Source: an uncultured Pelagibacteraceae bacterium (GTDB taxonomy: Bacteria; Pseudomonadota; Alphaproteobacteria; Pelagibacterales; Pelagibacteraceae). Taken from it: a stretch of 64,000 nt of DNA. Of the stretch, positions 34,967 to 43,349 are shown in pieces. The DNA lies in NCBI GenBank assembly GCA_902628495.1, contig CACONH010000002.1, forward strand, positions 99,215 through 163,214, written 5' to 3'. How positions within the stretch are numbered: the stretch's first letter is position 1; each line of letters starts with the position of its first letter. The translations under genes and the position numbers were made by a program. The notes under the pieces were generated by a model. The model had not been told where the DNA came from, searched no databases, and saw only the letters and a list, made by a program, of their open reading frames with translations.

Positions 34967-36427
34967 GTGAGTCCTAATAAAGAAAATATTCATTTAACAA
35001 ACTGGGAAATAGTTTCAGTAAATCCAACAAATAAAAATTGGAATTGGAAAGATATATTTTGCTTTTGGACTGTTGGAACGCAAAGTATAATTTCTTTCGC
35101 TTTAATAGGTTCTTTATATTTGCTTTATAACTTAAATTTTTATGAAGTTTTATTTGGCTCAATATTAGCGTCAATGTTAGTTTGTATTTTTTCAAACCTT
35201 GGTGGAGCACCTTCCCAAAGACATGGTATACCTTTTCCAGTTTTTTTAAGAATATCAACTGGTTATTTGGGAGCAAAATATATTAGTCTTTTAAGAGGAT
35301 TTGTTGGCTTATTTTTTTTTGGAGTACAAACTTTTTTTATCTCTAAATCAATTGGATATTTAATAAGAATTACTTTATTCAATATTGATAGTAATTTTTT
35401 AGATAACGATATTTTTTTAATTTATTTCATGTCAATGAATCTAATTGACTGGTTATCTTTTATATTCACTTTATTGATACAGTTTTTAATTTTTAGCAAT
35501 GGACAAAAAATAATAAAGAATTTTGTAAATTTTTCAGCAATGTTTGTTTTTTTTGGATTGTTTTTATTTTTTTTAATTTTTATTTCTGAAAGTGACTTAT
35601 ATGTTTTAGAAACATTGTCGGATAGGTTAAACTTATCTGGTGGATTTGAAGAATTTAAATTAGCGAATATGATTGGTATTACAGGAACATTATTTGCATA
35701 TTATTCAATCTTAATATTAAACTTTGGTGATTACTCGCGATATGTAAAAGATACTAAACAATTAACTAAGGGCAATATATCTTTAGCTTTTTCTTTAATT
35801 CTATTTTCTTTTTTTGTGTTAGTTATTATTGTTGGTTCTGATACATATTTTAGAAGTAATAACATTAGTATTTCAACAGTGCTTACAAATCCTACAGATA
35901 TTATAGGAAAATTAAATAATACAATCTTAACAGTGGTTGTATTAATTTTTATTTTATTTGCGTCGTCCTCAACAAATTTAATTGCAAACTATATTCCAAC
36001 TCAAAACATCATTATTAATTTTATGCCGAAAAATATGACTTTAAAAAAATCAGGATTAACCATATTGTTTTTTGGTTTTTTTATTGGAGCACTTTGGACA
36101 CCACTCTTGAGCCAAAACGGATCTTTATCAATCTTAGATACTATTGCGAGTTTTTTTGGGCCTATATTTGGAATTATAATTATTGATTATTATGTAATTA
36201 AAAAAAGAATTTTAATTAATAAAGACATATTTTTTGCAAATGAAAAAAGTGTCTACATGTATTCTAAAGGATGGCATTTAAAAGCATTATATTCAATTTT
36301 AATAGGAACCATCTTTGCATTCTCAACTATTTGGAATCCTAATCTTAACATATTTCAATCTTTTTCTTGGATCATTGGTTTTGTTGTTTCAAGTATTGTC
36401 TATTACCTGCTAGCAAGTGAAAAATGA
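34967..36427 (+). CDS. NCS1-family nucleobase/cation symporter
   Basis: A 486-aa permease with about 12 membrane segments. The NLT-like start (HLTNWEIVSVNPTNKNWNWKD), FWTVGTQSI and LGGAPSQRHGIPFPVFLRISTGYLGAKY are the classic NCS1 landmarks for uracil, cytosine, allantoin or hydantoin carriers. The start is a GTG at 34967. It follows the TRAP genes by 24 nt and overlaps the next SDR by 4 nt, so it is part of that transcript. Its substrate is unknown; NCS1 members normally take N-heterocycles. Confidence 0.85.
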   Translation: MSPNKENIHLTNWEIVSVNPTNKNWNWKDIFCFWTVGTQSIISFALIGSLYLLYNLNFYEVLFGSILASMLVCIFSNLGGAPSQRHGIPFPVFLRISTGYLGAKYISLLRGFVGLFFFGVQTFFISKSIGYLIRITLFNIDSNFLDNDIFLIYFMSMNLIDWLSFIFTLLIQFLIFSNGQKIIKNFVNFSAMFVFFGLFLFFLIFISESDLYVLETLSDRLNLSGGFEEFKLANMIGITGTLFAYYSILILNFGDYSRYVKDTKQLTKGNISLAFSLILFSFFVLVIIVGSDTYFRSNNISISTVLTNPTDIIGKLNNTILTVVVLIFILFASSSTNLIANYIPTQNIIINFMPKNMTLKKSGLTILFFGFFIGALWTPLLSQNGSLSILDTIASFFGPIFGIIIIDYYVIKKRILINKDIFFANEKSVYMYSKGWHLKALYSILIGTIFAFSTIWNPNLNIFQSFSWIIGFVVSSIVYYLLASEK

Positions 36428-37170
36428 ATAAATTTGATTTAAAAAAAAAAGTTGCAATAGTTACAGGTGGAGCCCAAGGTTTTGGTTTGGATATAACAAA
36501 AAGATTTCTTAAATCTGGGGCAAAAGTAATTATTTGGGACAATGATGAAAATGAACTTAAAAAAATTTTTAAGAAAATTAAAAATAAAAATTTATATAAT
36601 CTAATGGTAGATGTAACTGACCCTGTAAAGGTTGAAGATGCTGTCAGAAAAATCACTAAAAATATGAAAATTGATATATTGGTTAATAGCGCTGGTATTA
36701 CCGGGTCAACTACTGAGCTGTGGAATTACGATTATGAGGAATGGAAAACAGTTGTTGACATAAATTTACACGGAACTTTTAATTGTTGTAAAGCTATAGT
36801 TCCACATATGATAAAAAAAAATTATGGAAGAATAGTTAATATAGCTTCAGTTTCTGGAAAAGATGGTAATGTAAAAGCTAGCGCATATAGCTCTTCAAAA
36901 GCAGGCGTTATTGCTCTTACAAAATCTCTCGGAAAGGAATTAGCAAATAAAAATATAGCGGTTAATGCGGTGACACCAGCGGGTGCCAAAACAAGGATTT
37001 TAAATCAAATGTCTAAAGAACACGTTAAAAGAATGCTTTCCAAAGTTCCAAGAGCAAGATTTCTGAAATTAAATGAGCTCTCATCAATGGTATGTTGGCT
37101 TTCATCTGAAGAAAATTCATTTTCTACCGCCGCAGTATTTGATATAAGCGGCGGTAGATCTACTTATTAA
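36424..37170 (+). CDS. Short-chain dehydrogenase/reductase (FabG-like)
   Basis: A 248-aa SDR with TGGAQGFGLDI (NAD(P)-binding, about residues 13-23), VNSAG, the serine in NIASVSGKDG and YSSSKAG carrying Tyr and Lys. A C-terminal FDISGGRSTY closes the fold. The ATG overlaps the NCS1 permease stop, and the gene is last in the dctPQM-NCS1-SDR run. It is a different protein from the SDR at 28.7 kb. The substrate is unknown; linkage suggests it handles something imported by one of the two transporters. Confidence 0.88.
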   Translation: MNKFDLKKKVAIVTGGAQGFGLDITKRFLKSGAKVIIWDNDENELKKIFKKIKNKNLYNLMVDVTDPVKVEDAVRKITKNMKIDILVNSAGITGSTTELWNYDYEEWKTVVDINLHGTFNCCKAIVPHMIKKNYGRIVNIASVSGKDGNVKASAYSSSKAGVIALTKSLGKELANKNIAVNAVTPAGAKTRILNQMSKEHVKRMLSKVPRARFLKLNELSSMVCWLSSEENSFSTAAVFDISGGRSTY

Positions 37171-37171
37171 T

Positions 37172-37306
37172 TTATTTAATTTTAGGTTTTTCTAGAGGCA
37201 ACATAGTGTTTTCAAGTTTATATAAACTATCTTCGTTAGCTATAACAGGTGCTAAAATAATTACTGACCAATAAATTAGAAGTATGAAGATTGATGTTAA
37301 TTTCAA
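37172..37306 (-). CDS. Small secreted or membrane-anchored protein (44 aa, TTG start)
   Basis: A frame beginning with TTG at 37306 overlaps the lipoprotein stop as TTGA, with GGAGAG a few bases upstream. It codes for 44 residues: a hydrophobic signal-like segment (about 4-22) ending APVIA, then a short polar tail of about 20 residues with a charged end. It ends 1 nt before the convergent SDR stop. The signal-peptide profile, ribosome site and stop-start overlap together support a real gene, though no family is known. Confidence 0.55.
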   Translation of the reverse strand: MKLTSIFILLIYWSVIILAPVIANEDSLYKLENTMLPLEKPKIK

Positions 37307-37509
37307 AGCTTCTCTCCATTAATTACGCAATTTTGCTTATTTATTTTTTGATCAAAATTTTCTAAATTTTCGTTGTTGATAATCCATACGAAAGATTTTT
37401 CGTAAGTGTTATCTTCCGCTAATTTAGTACATTTTTTGCCAAGTTTAACTGAATGTGTTGAGCATCCAGTTAGAACCATTAGTAATATAAGTGGTATTAA
37501 AAGTTTCAT
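37303..37509 (-). CDS. Small lipoprotein (68 aa)
   Basis: A 68-aa protein with a clear lipoprotein signal: hydrophobic LLIPLILLMVL followed by the lipobox LTGC, cysteine at residue 15. The mature part is about 53 residues with two more cysteines, which might form a disulfide. It should sit in the outer or inner membrane facing the periplasm. Function unknown. Coupled to the small secreted gene downstream. Confidence 0.75.
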   Translation of the reverse strand: MKLLIPLILLMVLTGCSTHSVKLGKKCTKLAEDNTYEKSFVWIINNENLENFDQKINKQNCVINGEKL

Positions 37510-37616
37510 AAGTAATAAATAGCTTTAAATAATGAATTTCGAATGTCTGAAAAATGTCAAAAGTAAGATTTTCAAATTATTTGAATTTTTTTTTTTTTAG
37601 TCTATAGCTTCCAAAA

Positions 37617-38264
37617 ATGAAAAAAATTTTAACTTTAATTATCTCAATTTTCTTTTTTAACAATGTATACGGGGATAATTTAGAAATATTTCAGTTTAAT
37701 AATGAAGAGCTAGATAATTTAAAAGTAAGAAAAATTAGAGGCGCTAAAAACCTCACTAATTATAGCCTGGGTAATAATGAAAAAGGTAATTTTTTGAGAG
37801 CTGAGGTTGAAGATGGGGGGTCAGGCTTAGGAAAAGAGGTTTTAGTGGATCTTAATAAAACCCCATTTTTAAATATTACTTGGAAAGTTGAAAAAGACTT
37901 AAGTGGCATTAATGAGAAATCAAAAAAAGGGCATGATTTTGCTGCTAGATTCTTCGTAGTTAAAAAAACTGGGCTAACACCGCTTTCAAACAAAGCTATA
38001 AACTACGTTTTTTCAAGTAATGAAGAAATTGAAGACCACTGGACTAGTCCTTATACTAAAAGTTCGATTGACTATGTGTTATCATCTACCAAAAATAGCT
38101 TAAATGAGTGGGTTACAGTGAAAACTAATGTTAAAGAAGATTATAAAAAATTACATAATTTAGATGTCGATATATTAGACGGGGTTGCGATAATGGCCGA
38201 TACGGATCAGTCAAAAAAGCTATCAATTTCTTACTTCCAAAGCATATATTTTTCAGCCAATTAA
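37617..38264 (+). CDS. DUF3047 family secreted protein
   Basis: A 215-aa protein with a signal peptide (residues 1-19) and the DUF3047 layout: a central ITWKVEKD strand, GHDFAARFFVV, then NYVFSS and the late DGVAIMADTDQS segment. The family is beta-rich and periplasmic, with no known activity; the domain resembles carbohydrate-binding jelly rolls. It is followed after 11 nt by the thioesterase gene, likely on the same mRNA. Confidence 0.82.
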   Translation: MKKILTLIISIFFFNNVYGDNLEIFQFNNEELDNLKVRKIRGAKNLTNYSLGNNEKGNFLRAEVEDGGSGLGKEVLVDLNKTPFLNITWKVEKDLSGINEKSKKGHDFAARFFVVKKTGLTPLSNKAINYVFSSNEEIEDHWTSPYTKSSIDYVLSSTKNSLNEWVTVKTNVKEDYKKLHNLDVDILDGVAIMADTDQSKKLSISYFQSIYFSAN

Positions 38265-38275
38265 TAAATTTATAT

Positions 38276-38671
38276 ATGAATGAATTTAGTTATAAATTAA
38301 AAGTTTTTTATGAGGATACCGACTCAGGTGGTGTGGTTTATTATGCAAATTATTTAAAGTTTTTTGAGAGAGCAAGAACCGAGGCAATTGCAGAAATTGG
38401 CTTAAGTAACAAAAAATTATTAGAGGAAAATGGAATTTTTATAATAGTGAAATCTTGTAATATAGAATATAAAAAACCTGCCAAACTTGAGGACCAGATT
38501 GAAATAAAATCTAATATAATTTCAATATCTAATACATCTTTTAAGATGAGACAAAAGGCTTTCAAAGATAATGAATTAATAACTGACTGTGAAATACACT
38601 TAGTTATAGTTGATAAAAAAGGAAAACCATCAAAAATACCTGAAATCCTAAAAAAGAAATTGGAAAATTAG
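38276..38671 (+). CDS. ybgC: Acyl-CoA thioesterase, YbgC/4-hydroxybenzoyl-CoA family
   Basis: A 131-aa hotdog-fold thioesterase. The active-site region FYEDTDSGGVVYYANYLKFFERARTEA (residues 9-35) holds the catalytic aspartate of the family (D16 or so). In many bacteria ybgC opens the tol-pal operon; here it stands between DUF3047 and a convergent uracil-DNA glycosylase (4-nt overlap), without tol genes. The substrate is probably a short or medium acyl-CoA or acyl-ACP linked to phospholipid metabolism. Confidence 0.9.
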   Translation: MNEFSYKLKVFYEDTDSGGVVYYANYLKFFERARTEAIAEIGLSNKKLLEENGIFIIVKSCNIEYKKPAKLEDQIEIKSNIISISNTSFKMRQKAFKDNELITDCEIHLVIVDKKGKPSKIPEILKKKLEN

Positions 38672-39342
38672 TTTAATTCAAGCGCCTTTTTAAAAAGAAG
38701 TTTCATTTTTTTTTCGTTAATTCTTCCGGTATTGACATTTCTTGGACTTGGGTGATAACAGGCAACTAAATATATATTTTTTGGAAGAGTATAAATTTTT
38801 CCATGAGAAAAATATACTTTGTCTTCAAAGTCATAATTTTCTTTAAAAAATAATACACAACTATCAAAAGCAATTTTTCCTAATGCAACAATTGTTTTTA
38901 AATTTTTTAGATTTTTAATTTCATTATGAAAAAAACTGAAACAATTGTTCAATTCATCTCTGTTGGGCTTATCTCCAGGAGGTACACACTTAAGGGCTGT
39001 AGTTATATACGCATTTTTTAATTCTAATCCATCGTTTATGTTATCTGAATATGGGTGATTTGAAATTTTAACACCATACAAACATTTATATAAAAAATCT
39101 GATGATCTATCTCCTGTAAAAACTCTACCAGTTCTAGTTCCACCGTGTGCAGCTGGTGCTAATCCTACAAAAAGTAATTTTCCGTTAACATCACCAAATC
39201 CTGTTATAGGTTTGCCCCAATATCTTTCATTTTGATATTGCTTCCTTTTTTCATTTGATATCTTATTTCTAAATTTTACCAATCTTGGACATTTACTACA
39301 TTTAATTATAGATTTATTTAGTTGAATAAAACCTAAGTTCAT
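38668..39342 (-). CDS. Uracil-DNA glycosylase, family 5 (UDGb) type
   Basis: A 224-aa iron-sulfur DNA repair enzyme that removes deaminated bases. The family 5 motif GLAPAAHGGTRTGRVFTGDRSSDFL is clear (about residues 58-82), and the C-terminal HPSPRNVNTGR motif is also present. Cysteines in CSKC near the N-terminus, in KCVPP and in NNC would bind the [4Fe-4S] cluster. Its ATG overlaps the start codon of the divergent phosphatase gene, leaving no intergenic promoter. The motif match is strong. Confidence 0.9.
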   Translation of the reverse strand: MNLGFIQLNKSIIKCSKCPRLVKFRNKISNEKRKQYQNERYWGKPITGFGDVNGKLLFVGLAPAAHGGTRTGRVFTGDRSSDFLYKCLYGVKISNHPYSDNINDGLELKNAYITTALKCVPPGDKPNRDELNNCFSFFHNEIKNLKNLKTIVALGKIAFDSCVLFFKENYDFEDKVYFSHGKIYTLPKNIYLVACYHPSPRNVNTGRINEKKMKLLFKKALELN

Positions 39343-39895
39343 GATGAAACATTTTAAAATAATAATTCTAATTATTCTATTTCTTTTTAATCACAAAAGT
39401 TACGCTAATGAAAATATTGTGGAAATCTTAAAAAAAAACAATAACATAATTTTTATAAGGCATTCACTTGCACCAGGCTCTGGTGACCCAGAAAATATAA
39501 ATTTAAAAGATTGTAAAACACAAAGAAATTTAAATAGTGAAGGAATTAAACAATCAAAAAAAATCGGCAACTTTTTTAAAAAAAATGATATTAAAGTTGA
39601 ACATGTCTTTTCGAGCGAGTGGTGCAGATGTAAAGATACTGCTTTTCATGCGTTCAATAGTTATAAAACATTTGATGCACTTAACTCCTTTTACAGTGAA
39701 AAATTTTATAAAAATAAAAATAAACAAATAAAGAATTTAAAAAAATTCATCAATAGTTGGGATAATAATTCAAATTTAGTTTTAGTAACCCATTACGTTG
39801 TAATATTAGAAATGTTAGGAGTCGGAACTGGATCAGGAGAAATTATAATTTCCAATAAAAAATATGAAATAAAAGATAGAATTGAAATAAATTAA
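39341..39895 (+). CDS. Periplasmic histidine phosphatase superfamily protein
   Basis: A 184-aa protein with a signal peptide (residues 3-21) and the phosphohistidine motif RHS (FIRHSLAPG, about residues 40-48) in place of the usual RHG. The second histidine is in LVTHY near residue 145. SEWCRCKDTA carries the conserved arginine. It is probably a secreted acid-type phosphatase; the substrate is unknown. Two ATGs in tandem (39341, 39344) could start it. It runs into the convergent glycosyltransferase with no spacer. Confidence 0.82.
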   Translation: MMKHFKIIILIILFLFNHKSYANENIVEILKKNNNIIFIRHSLAPGSGDPENINLKDCKTQRNLNSEGIKQSKKIGNFFKKNDIKVEHVFSSEWCRCKDTAFHAFNSYKTFDALNSFYSEKFYKNKNKQIKNLKKFINSWDNNSNLVLVTHYVVILEMLGVGTGSGEIIISNKKYEIKDRIEIN

Positions 39896-40576
39896 CTATT
39901 TAAAATATATATAAAAAAAACTCTTAATGATTTCATAAGAGATCAAAAGACCATCTTTAATAACATTTACTTTTTTCTTACCATCATATCTTTTTCTCTC
40001 AAACATTGCTAAATCCACATAGGTGTGATTTTTTTTTTTTACTTTTACAGGTAGCTCAATACAAAGTTTAAAATCATTATTTTTTAAATTTAAATTGTTA
40101 AATTTATCTACATTACAAAGTACATATGTATATAAAATATCTGATAACTTTATTCCTAATATATATCTTGTAATAAAAGTGAAAATTTTATTACCAATAA
40201 AAGTAACAATATCATCATCGTCACTACCGCCAGAACCTTTATATCTACTACCAAATATAAAATCGTTATTTTTTGATAATTTAATTAGCTCATCAAAATA
40301 TTTTGGATCAAAAGAGTGATCTGCATTATATATGCATCCAAAGTTACTTTTGGCATTTTTAAATCCCTCTACAATAGCTGAGCCATATCCTTTATTTTTC
40401 TGTATTATTAATTTACAATTATATTTTTTAGTTATAGGTATTGAGTTATCCTGTTCACCATCAACAACTACAATTATTTCATCAACAAATTTATTATCTT
40501 TAACTTCCTCAAGAACAACCCCCAATGACTCCACCTCATTTTTACAAGGAATTATTAAAGATATCTTTTCCATCAT
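39896..40576 (-). CDS. Family 2 glycosyltransferase (dolichyl-phosphate mannose synthase-like)
   Basis: A 226-aa GT-A enzyme. It has the SLIIPCKNEVESLG start, DEIIVVVDGEQDNS, GYGSAIVEGF and IYNADHSFDP, where the usual DADGQHDP metal motif is altered but keeps the acidic residues. It lacks the C-terminal membrane domain of some homologues. It probably transfers a sugar to a lipid carrier or glycolipid. The ATG could be 40576 or 40573. The gene is followed on the other side by a small membrane gene upstream. Confidence 0.8.
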   Translation of the reverse strand: MMEKISLIIPCKNEVESLGVVLEEVKDNKFVDEIIVVVDGEQDNSIPITKKYNCKLIIQKNKGYGSAIVEGFKNAKSNFGCIYNADHSFDPKYFDELIKLSKNNDFIFGSRYKGSGGSDDDDIVTFIGNKIFTFITRYILGIKLSDILYTYVLCNVDKFNNLNLKNNDFKLCIELPVKVKKKNHTYVDLAMFERKRYDGKKKVNVIKDGLLISYEIIKSFFYIYFK

Positions 40577-40598
40577 TAAATTTTTTTAAAAGAGTTGA

Positions 40599-40775
40599 CT
40601 AATTCTCTTCTTTGTTTTTTTCTACAAATATTAGAGCAACTAAAAATAATGCAGTCCAAAACATTGCTATTAAACCTTTTTTTATGTTGGTTTCAGCCCC
40701 CCATATGTCTAGAAACACAGCACCAAATAATATTCCTAGAATATACAAAATTACAAGGTGCTTTATCTTAATCAT
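40599..40775 (-). CDS. Small two-helix membrane protein (58 aa)
   Basis: A 58-codon frame with ATG at 40775 inside the last codons of the DUF1289 gene (8-nt overlap, ATGATTAA), indicating coupling. Two hydrophobic segments (residues 7-21 and about 37-51) flank a short loop with DIWGAET, and the end is charged (EKNKEEN). No known family comes to mind. It lies just upstream of the family 2 glycosyltransferase on the same strand, with about 20 nt between, so the three genes form a small operon. Confidence 0.7.
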   Translation of the reverse strand: MIKIKHLVILYILGILFGAVFLDIWGAETNIKKGLIAMFWTALFLVALIFVEKNKEEN

Positions 40776-41025
40776 TTATTTCCATTTTTCTTTTTTTTTC
40801 TAAAGAAATTCCATGTTTGCATTTATAGTTATATGATTTTTCAAAGCTTTCTAACTGCCAACCCTTCATCCTAGATTTTATCTCTGTTAAATTTTTTAAT
40901 TTCCAATTATCTGAAGTATTTTTATCTTTCCACTGAAGTTTTTCCTCAGAATTTCTAGCACAACCGTAACAAAAATCAGTTACTGGATCAGATTTACAAA
41001 TACTAATACACGGTGAAACTATCAT
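40768..41025 (-). CDS. DUF1289 family protein
   Basis: An 85-aa protein with the DUF1289 signature: SPCISICKSDPVTDFCYGCARN near the N-terminus, with four cysteines arranged CxxxC and CxxC, suggesting a small zinc or Fe-S site. The rest is basic and helical. Function unknown. The gene diverges from tRNA-Leu, and its last 8 nt overlap the small membrane gene. Confidence 0.88.
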   Translation of the reverse strand: MIVSPCISICKSDPVTDFCYGCARNSEEKLQWKDKNTSDNWKLKNLTEIKSRMKGWQLESFEKSYNYKCKHGISLEKKRKMEIND

Positions 41026-41104
41026 AAATTTAATGGATTATTTATTGCACAAATATTCTAATTGGACAAATTTAATCTATCATATATAAGTCTTTTAAAT
41101 ATTT

Positions 41105-41189
41105 GGGCGAGTGGCGGAATTGGTAGACGCGTTGGTCTTAGGAACCAATATGGCAACATGTGAAGGTTCGAGTCCTTTCTCGCCTACCA
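41105..41189 (+). tRNA. tRNA-Leu (UAG)
   Basis: An 85-nt class II tRNA with all arms. The acceptor GGGCGAG pairs with CTCGCCT (with a G-U at the first pair). The anticodon stem TTGGT/ACCAA closes the loop CTTAGGA, anticodon TAG (reads CUN). A long variable arm and the TTCGAGT T-loop follow, and CCA is encoded at 41187-41189. The trigger factor start codon follows only 7 nt after CCA. Confidence 0.95.
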
Positions 41190-41196
41190 AATAATT

Positions 41197-42612
41197 ATGA
41201 AAGTAACAGTAGAAAATAAAAAAAATTTAGAAAAGAATTTAAAAGTCTTTGTTGACAAAACTACAATTAACAAAGAGCTAGAATTAAGATATGAGCAAAT
41301 CAAAAAAGATGTTGTTCTTAAGGGATTTAGACCAGGCAAAGTTCCAACAAATATTATTAAAAAACAATTTGGAAAAGCAGTTTATGGAGAAGTTATTGAT
41401 AAAATTCTAAAAGAAAGTTCGGCGAAAGCAATTGACGAAAAAAAAATTAGGCCTGCCTTACAGCCAAAAATTGATCTTAAAAGCTTTGGTGAAGGTAAAG
41501 ATTTAGAGTACACAATTAGCGTTACAGAGTTTCCAGAAGTCAAATTAGATTCTATAGAAAAAATTAAGTTTGATGATTATGAAATAAAAATTGATGATAA
41601 TGAAGCTAACAAAAGAATCAAAGAAATTGCAAAAAATCAAAAAAACTTTATCGAGGTTGATGCTGCTAAAGTAGCTAATGAGGGAGATCTTATTTCATTC
41701 GATTACATTGCTACAGTTGATGGTAACAGTTTTGAGGGTAATGAAGGAAAAAATACTCAATTAGAAATTGGGAAAGATTTATTTATTAAAGGTTTCGATA
41801 AACAATTGCTGAAATCAAAAAAAGGTGACGAAATTAGTGTAGAAGTTACGTTACCAGAAAACTTTCTTAAGAAAGAACTAGTAGGCAAGAAAGGTATCTT
41901 TAAGTGTAAAATAAATTCAGTAAAAAAACCAAAAGAGGTTGAAGTTACGGATGAATTTGCAAAAACACTTGGTGCTAAGGATTTAAATGATTTAAAAAAG
42001 ATTATTTCAAAACAAATAAATGAGGAGTTTAAAAACTCTTTAAACATAATTTCAAAAAATCAAATATTAAAAGGATTAGAGCAAATTAAAGTTGAAGATC
42101 TTCCACAATCTTTAATAGACGAAGAGGTAAAAGTTTTAGGTCAAGGTCAAACTGAGGAAGAATTAAAAAAAAACAAAAATAATTTAGAAAAAAATGCCTC
42201 TAAAAGAATTAAACTTGGTTTGATTTTAAATGAAATTGGGGAAAAAAATAAAATAAAAGTTGATCCTGATGAAATTCAAGCAGAAATTCAAAAACAGTTA
42301 AGTATGATGCCTGGTCAAGAAAAAATAATTATGGATTATTACAAAAAAAATCCATCTGCTTCAGCTAGTCTTAGAGGAACATTATATGAAGAAAAGATTA
42401 TTAATTTCATAAAATCAAAGGCAAAATCAAATAAGCGTATTTTAGATAAAAATGAAGCTGAGAAAATAATTAAAGCTGAGAATGAAAAAAATTTAGAAGC
42501 ACAAAAGAAAATTTCAAAAGCCCTATCTCCAAACGAAACTAAAATAAAATCAAAAAAAAAAGAAAATAAAGCACCAGTTAAGAAAAAAGCAAAAAAAGTT
42601 AGCAAAAAGTAA
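41197..42612 (+). CDS. tig: Trigger factor
   Basis: A 471-aa ribosome-associated chaperone and peptidyl-prolyl isomerase. The N-terminal ribosome-binding motif GFRPGKVP is at about residues 43-50. A central FKBP domain (EGDLISFDYIATVDGNSFEG region) and a helical C-terminal chaperone domain follow. The end is an unusually long Lys-rich tail (KKKENKAPVKKKAKKVSKK). The gene leads tig-clpP-clpX-lon. Start is ATG 41197 with no ribosome site; the leader would be only the tRNA 3' end. Confidence 0.95.
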   Translation: MKVTVENKKNLEKNLKVFVDKTTINKELELRYEQIKKDVVLKGFRPGKVPTNIIKKQFGKAVYGEVIDKILKESSAKAIDEKKIRPALQPKIDLKSFGEGKDLEYTISVTEFPEVKLDSIEKIKFDDYEIKIDDNEANKRIKEIAKNQKNFIEVDAAKVANEGDLISFDYIATVDGNSFEGNEGKNTQLEIGKDLFIKGFDKQLLKSKKGDEISVEVTLPENFLKKELVGKKGIFKCKINSVKKPKEVEVTDEFAKTLGAKDLNDLKKIISKQINEEFKNSLNIISKNQILKGLEQIKVEDLPQSLIDEEVKVLGQGQTEEELKKNKNNLEKNASKRIKLGLILNEIGEKNKIKVDPDEIQAEIQKQLSMMPGQEKIIMDYYKKNPSASASLRGTLYEEKIINFIKSKAKSNKRILDKNEAEKIIKAENEKNLEAQKKISKALSPNETKIKSKKKENKAPVKKKAKKVSKK

Positions 42613-42644
42613 TTACAAGTTGTATAAGTAACTGATTCGTAATT

Positions 42645-43256
42645 ATGAGTACTAAAATACCAGAACACATAAACACTTTAATCCCAATGGTTGTAGAACA
42701 ATCATCAAGGGGTGAGAGGGCATATGATATTTATTCAAGACTATTAAAAGAAAGAATAGTTTTTTTAGTTGGTCCTATAAATGATAACGTAGCTTCATTA
42801 GTTACCGCACAATTATTATTTCTAGAGTCTGAAAATCCAAAAAAAGAAATTTTTTTATATATCAACAGCCCAGGCGGTTTAGTCACCGCAGGATTAGGTA
42901 TTTATGACACAATGCAATACATAAAACCAGACGTATCAACTCTTTGCATTGGCCAAGCAGCATCAATGGGTTCTTTTCTTTTAGCTGCTGGAAAAAAAGG
43001 AAAAAGATTTTCTTTACCAAATTCAAGGATAATGGTTCATCAACCCTCTGCAGGTTTTCAAGGGCAAGCAACTGATATTGAAATTCACGCTAATGAAGTA
43101 TTATCACTAAAGAAAAGGTTAAATGAAATATATTCTAAACATACTGGTAAAAATGTTGAACAAATTAAAGATGCTTTGGAGAGAGATAATTTTATGACTC
43201 CAGAAAATGCAAAAGATTTTGGTTTAATCGATCAAGTAGTTGAGAAAAGAATTTAG
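42645..43256 (+). CDS. clpP: ATP-dependent Clp protease proteolytic subunit
   Basis: A 203-aa serine peptidase that forms the 14-mer chamber. The catalytic serine 107 is in [11 protein letters not shown] and histidine 132 in MVHQPSAG. The N-terminus [26 protein letters not shown] is the classical ClpP start. Pairs with ClpX encoded next. Located 32 nt after tig, so probably part of one transcription unit. Confidence 0.97.
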   Translation: MSTKIPEHINTLIPMVVEQSSRGERAYDIYSRLLKERIVFLVGPINDNVASLVTAQLLFLESENPKKEIFLYINSPGGLVTAGLGIYDTMQYIKPDVSTLCIGQAASMGSFLLAAGKKGKRFSLPNSRIMVHQPSAGFQGQATDIEIHANEVLSLKKRLNEIYSKHTGKNVEQIKDALERDNFMTPENAKDFGLIDQVVEKRI

Positions 43257-43349
43257 TTTTCCACTATATATAGTTAAATTTTAATATGAAACTTGATAAT
43301 AACACACAAAATATATTAGAATTAGTATACTGATTCGTTTACAAATTCT

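Noticed and set aside
40612..40803. 63-codon plus-strand frame
   Set aside because: It is antisense to the coupled 58-aa membrane protein gene, which has better start context and a sensible hydrophobic profile.
43285..43333. 15-codon frame between clpP and clpX
   Set aside because: Too short, no ribosome site and no membrane or basic pattern to support it.
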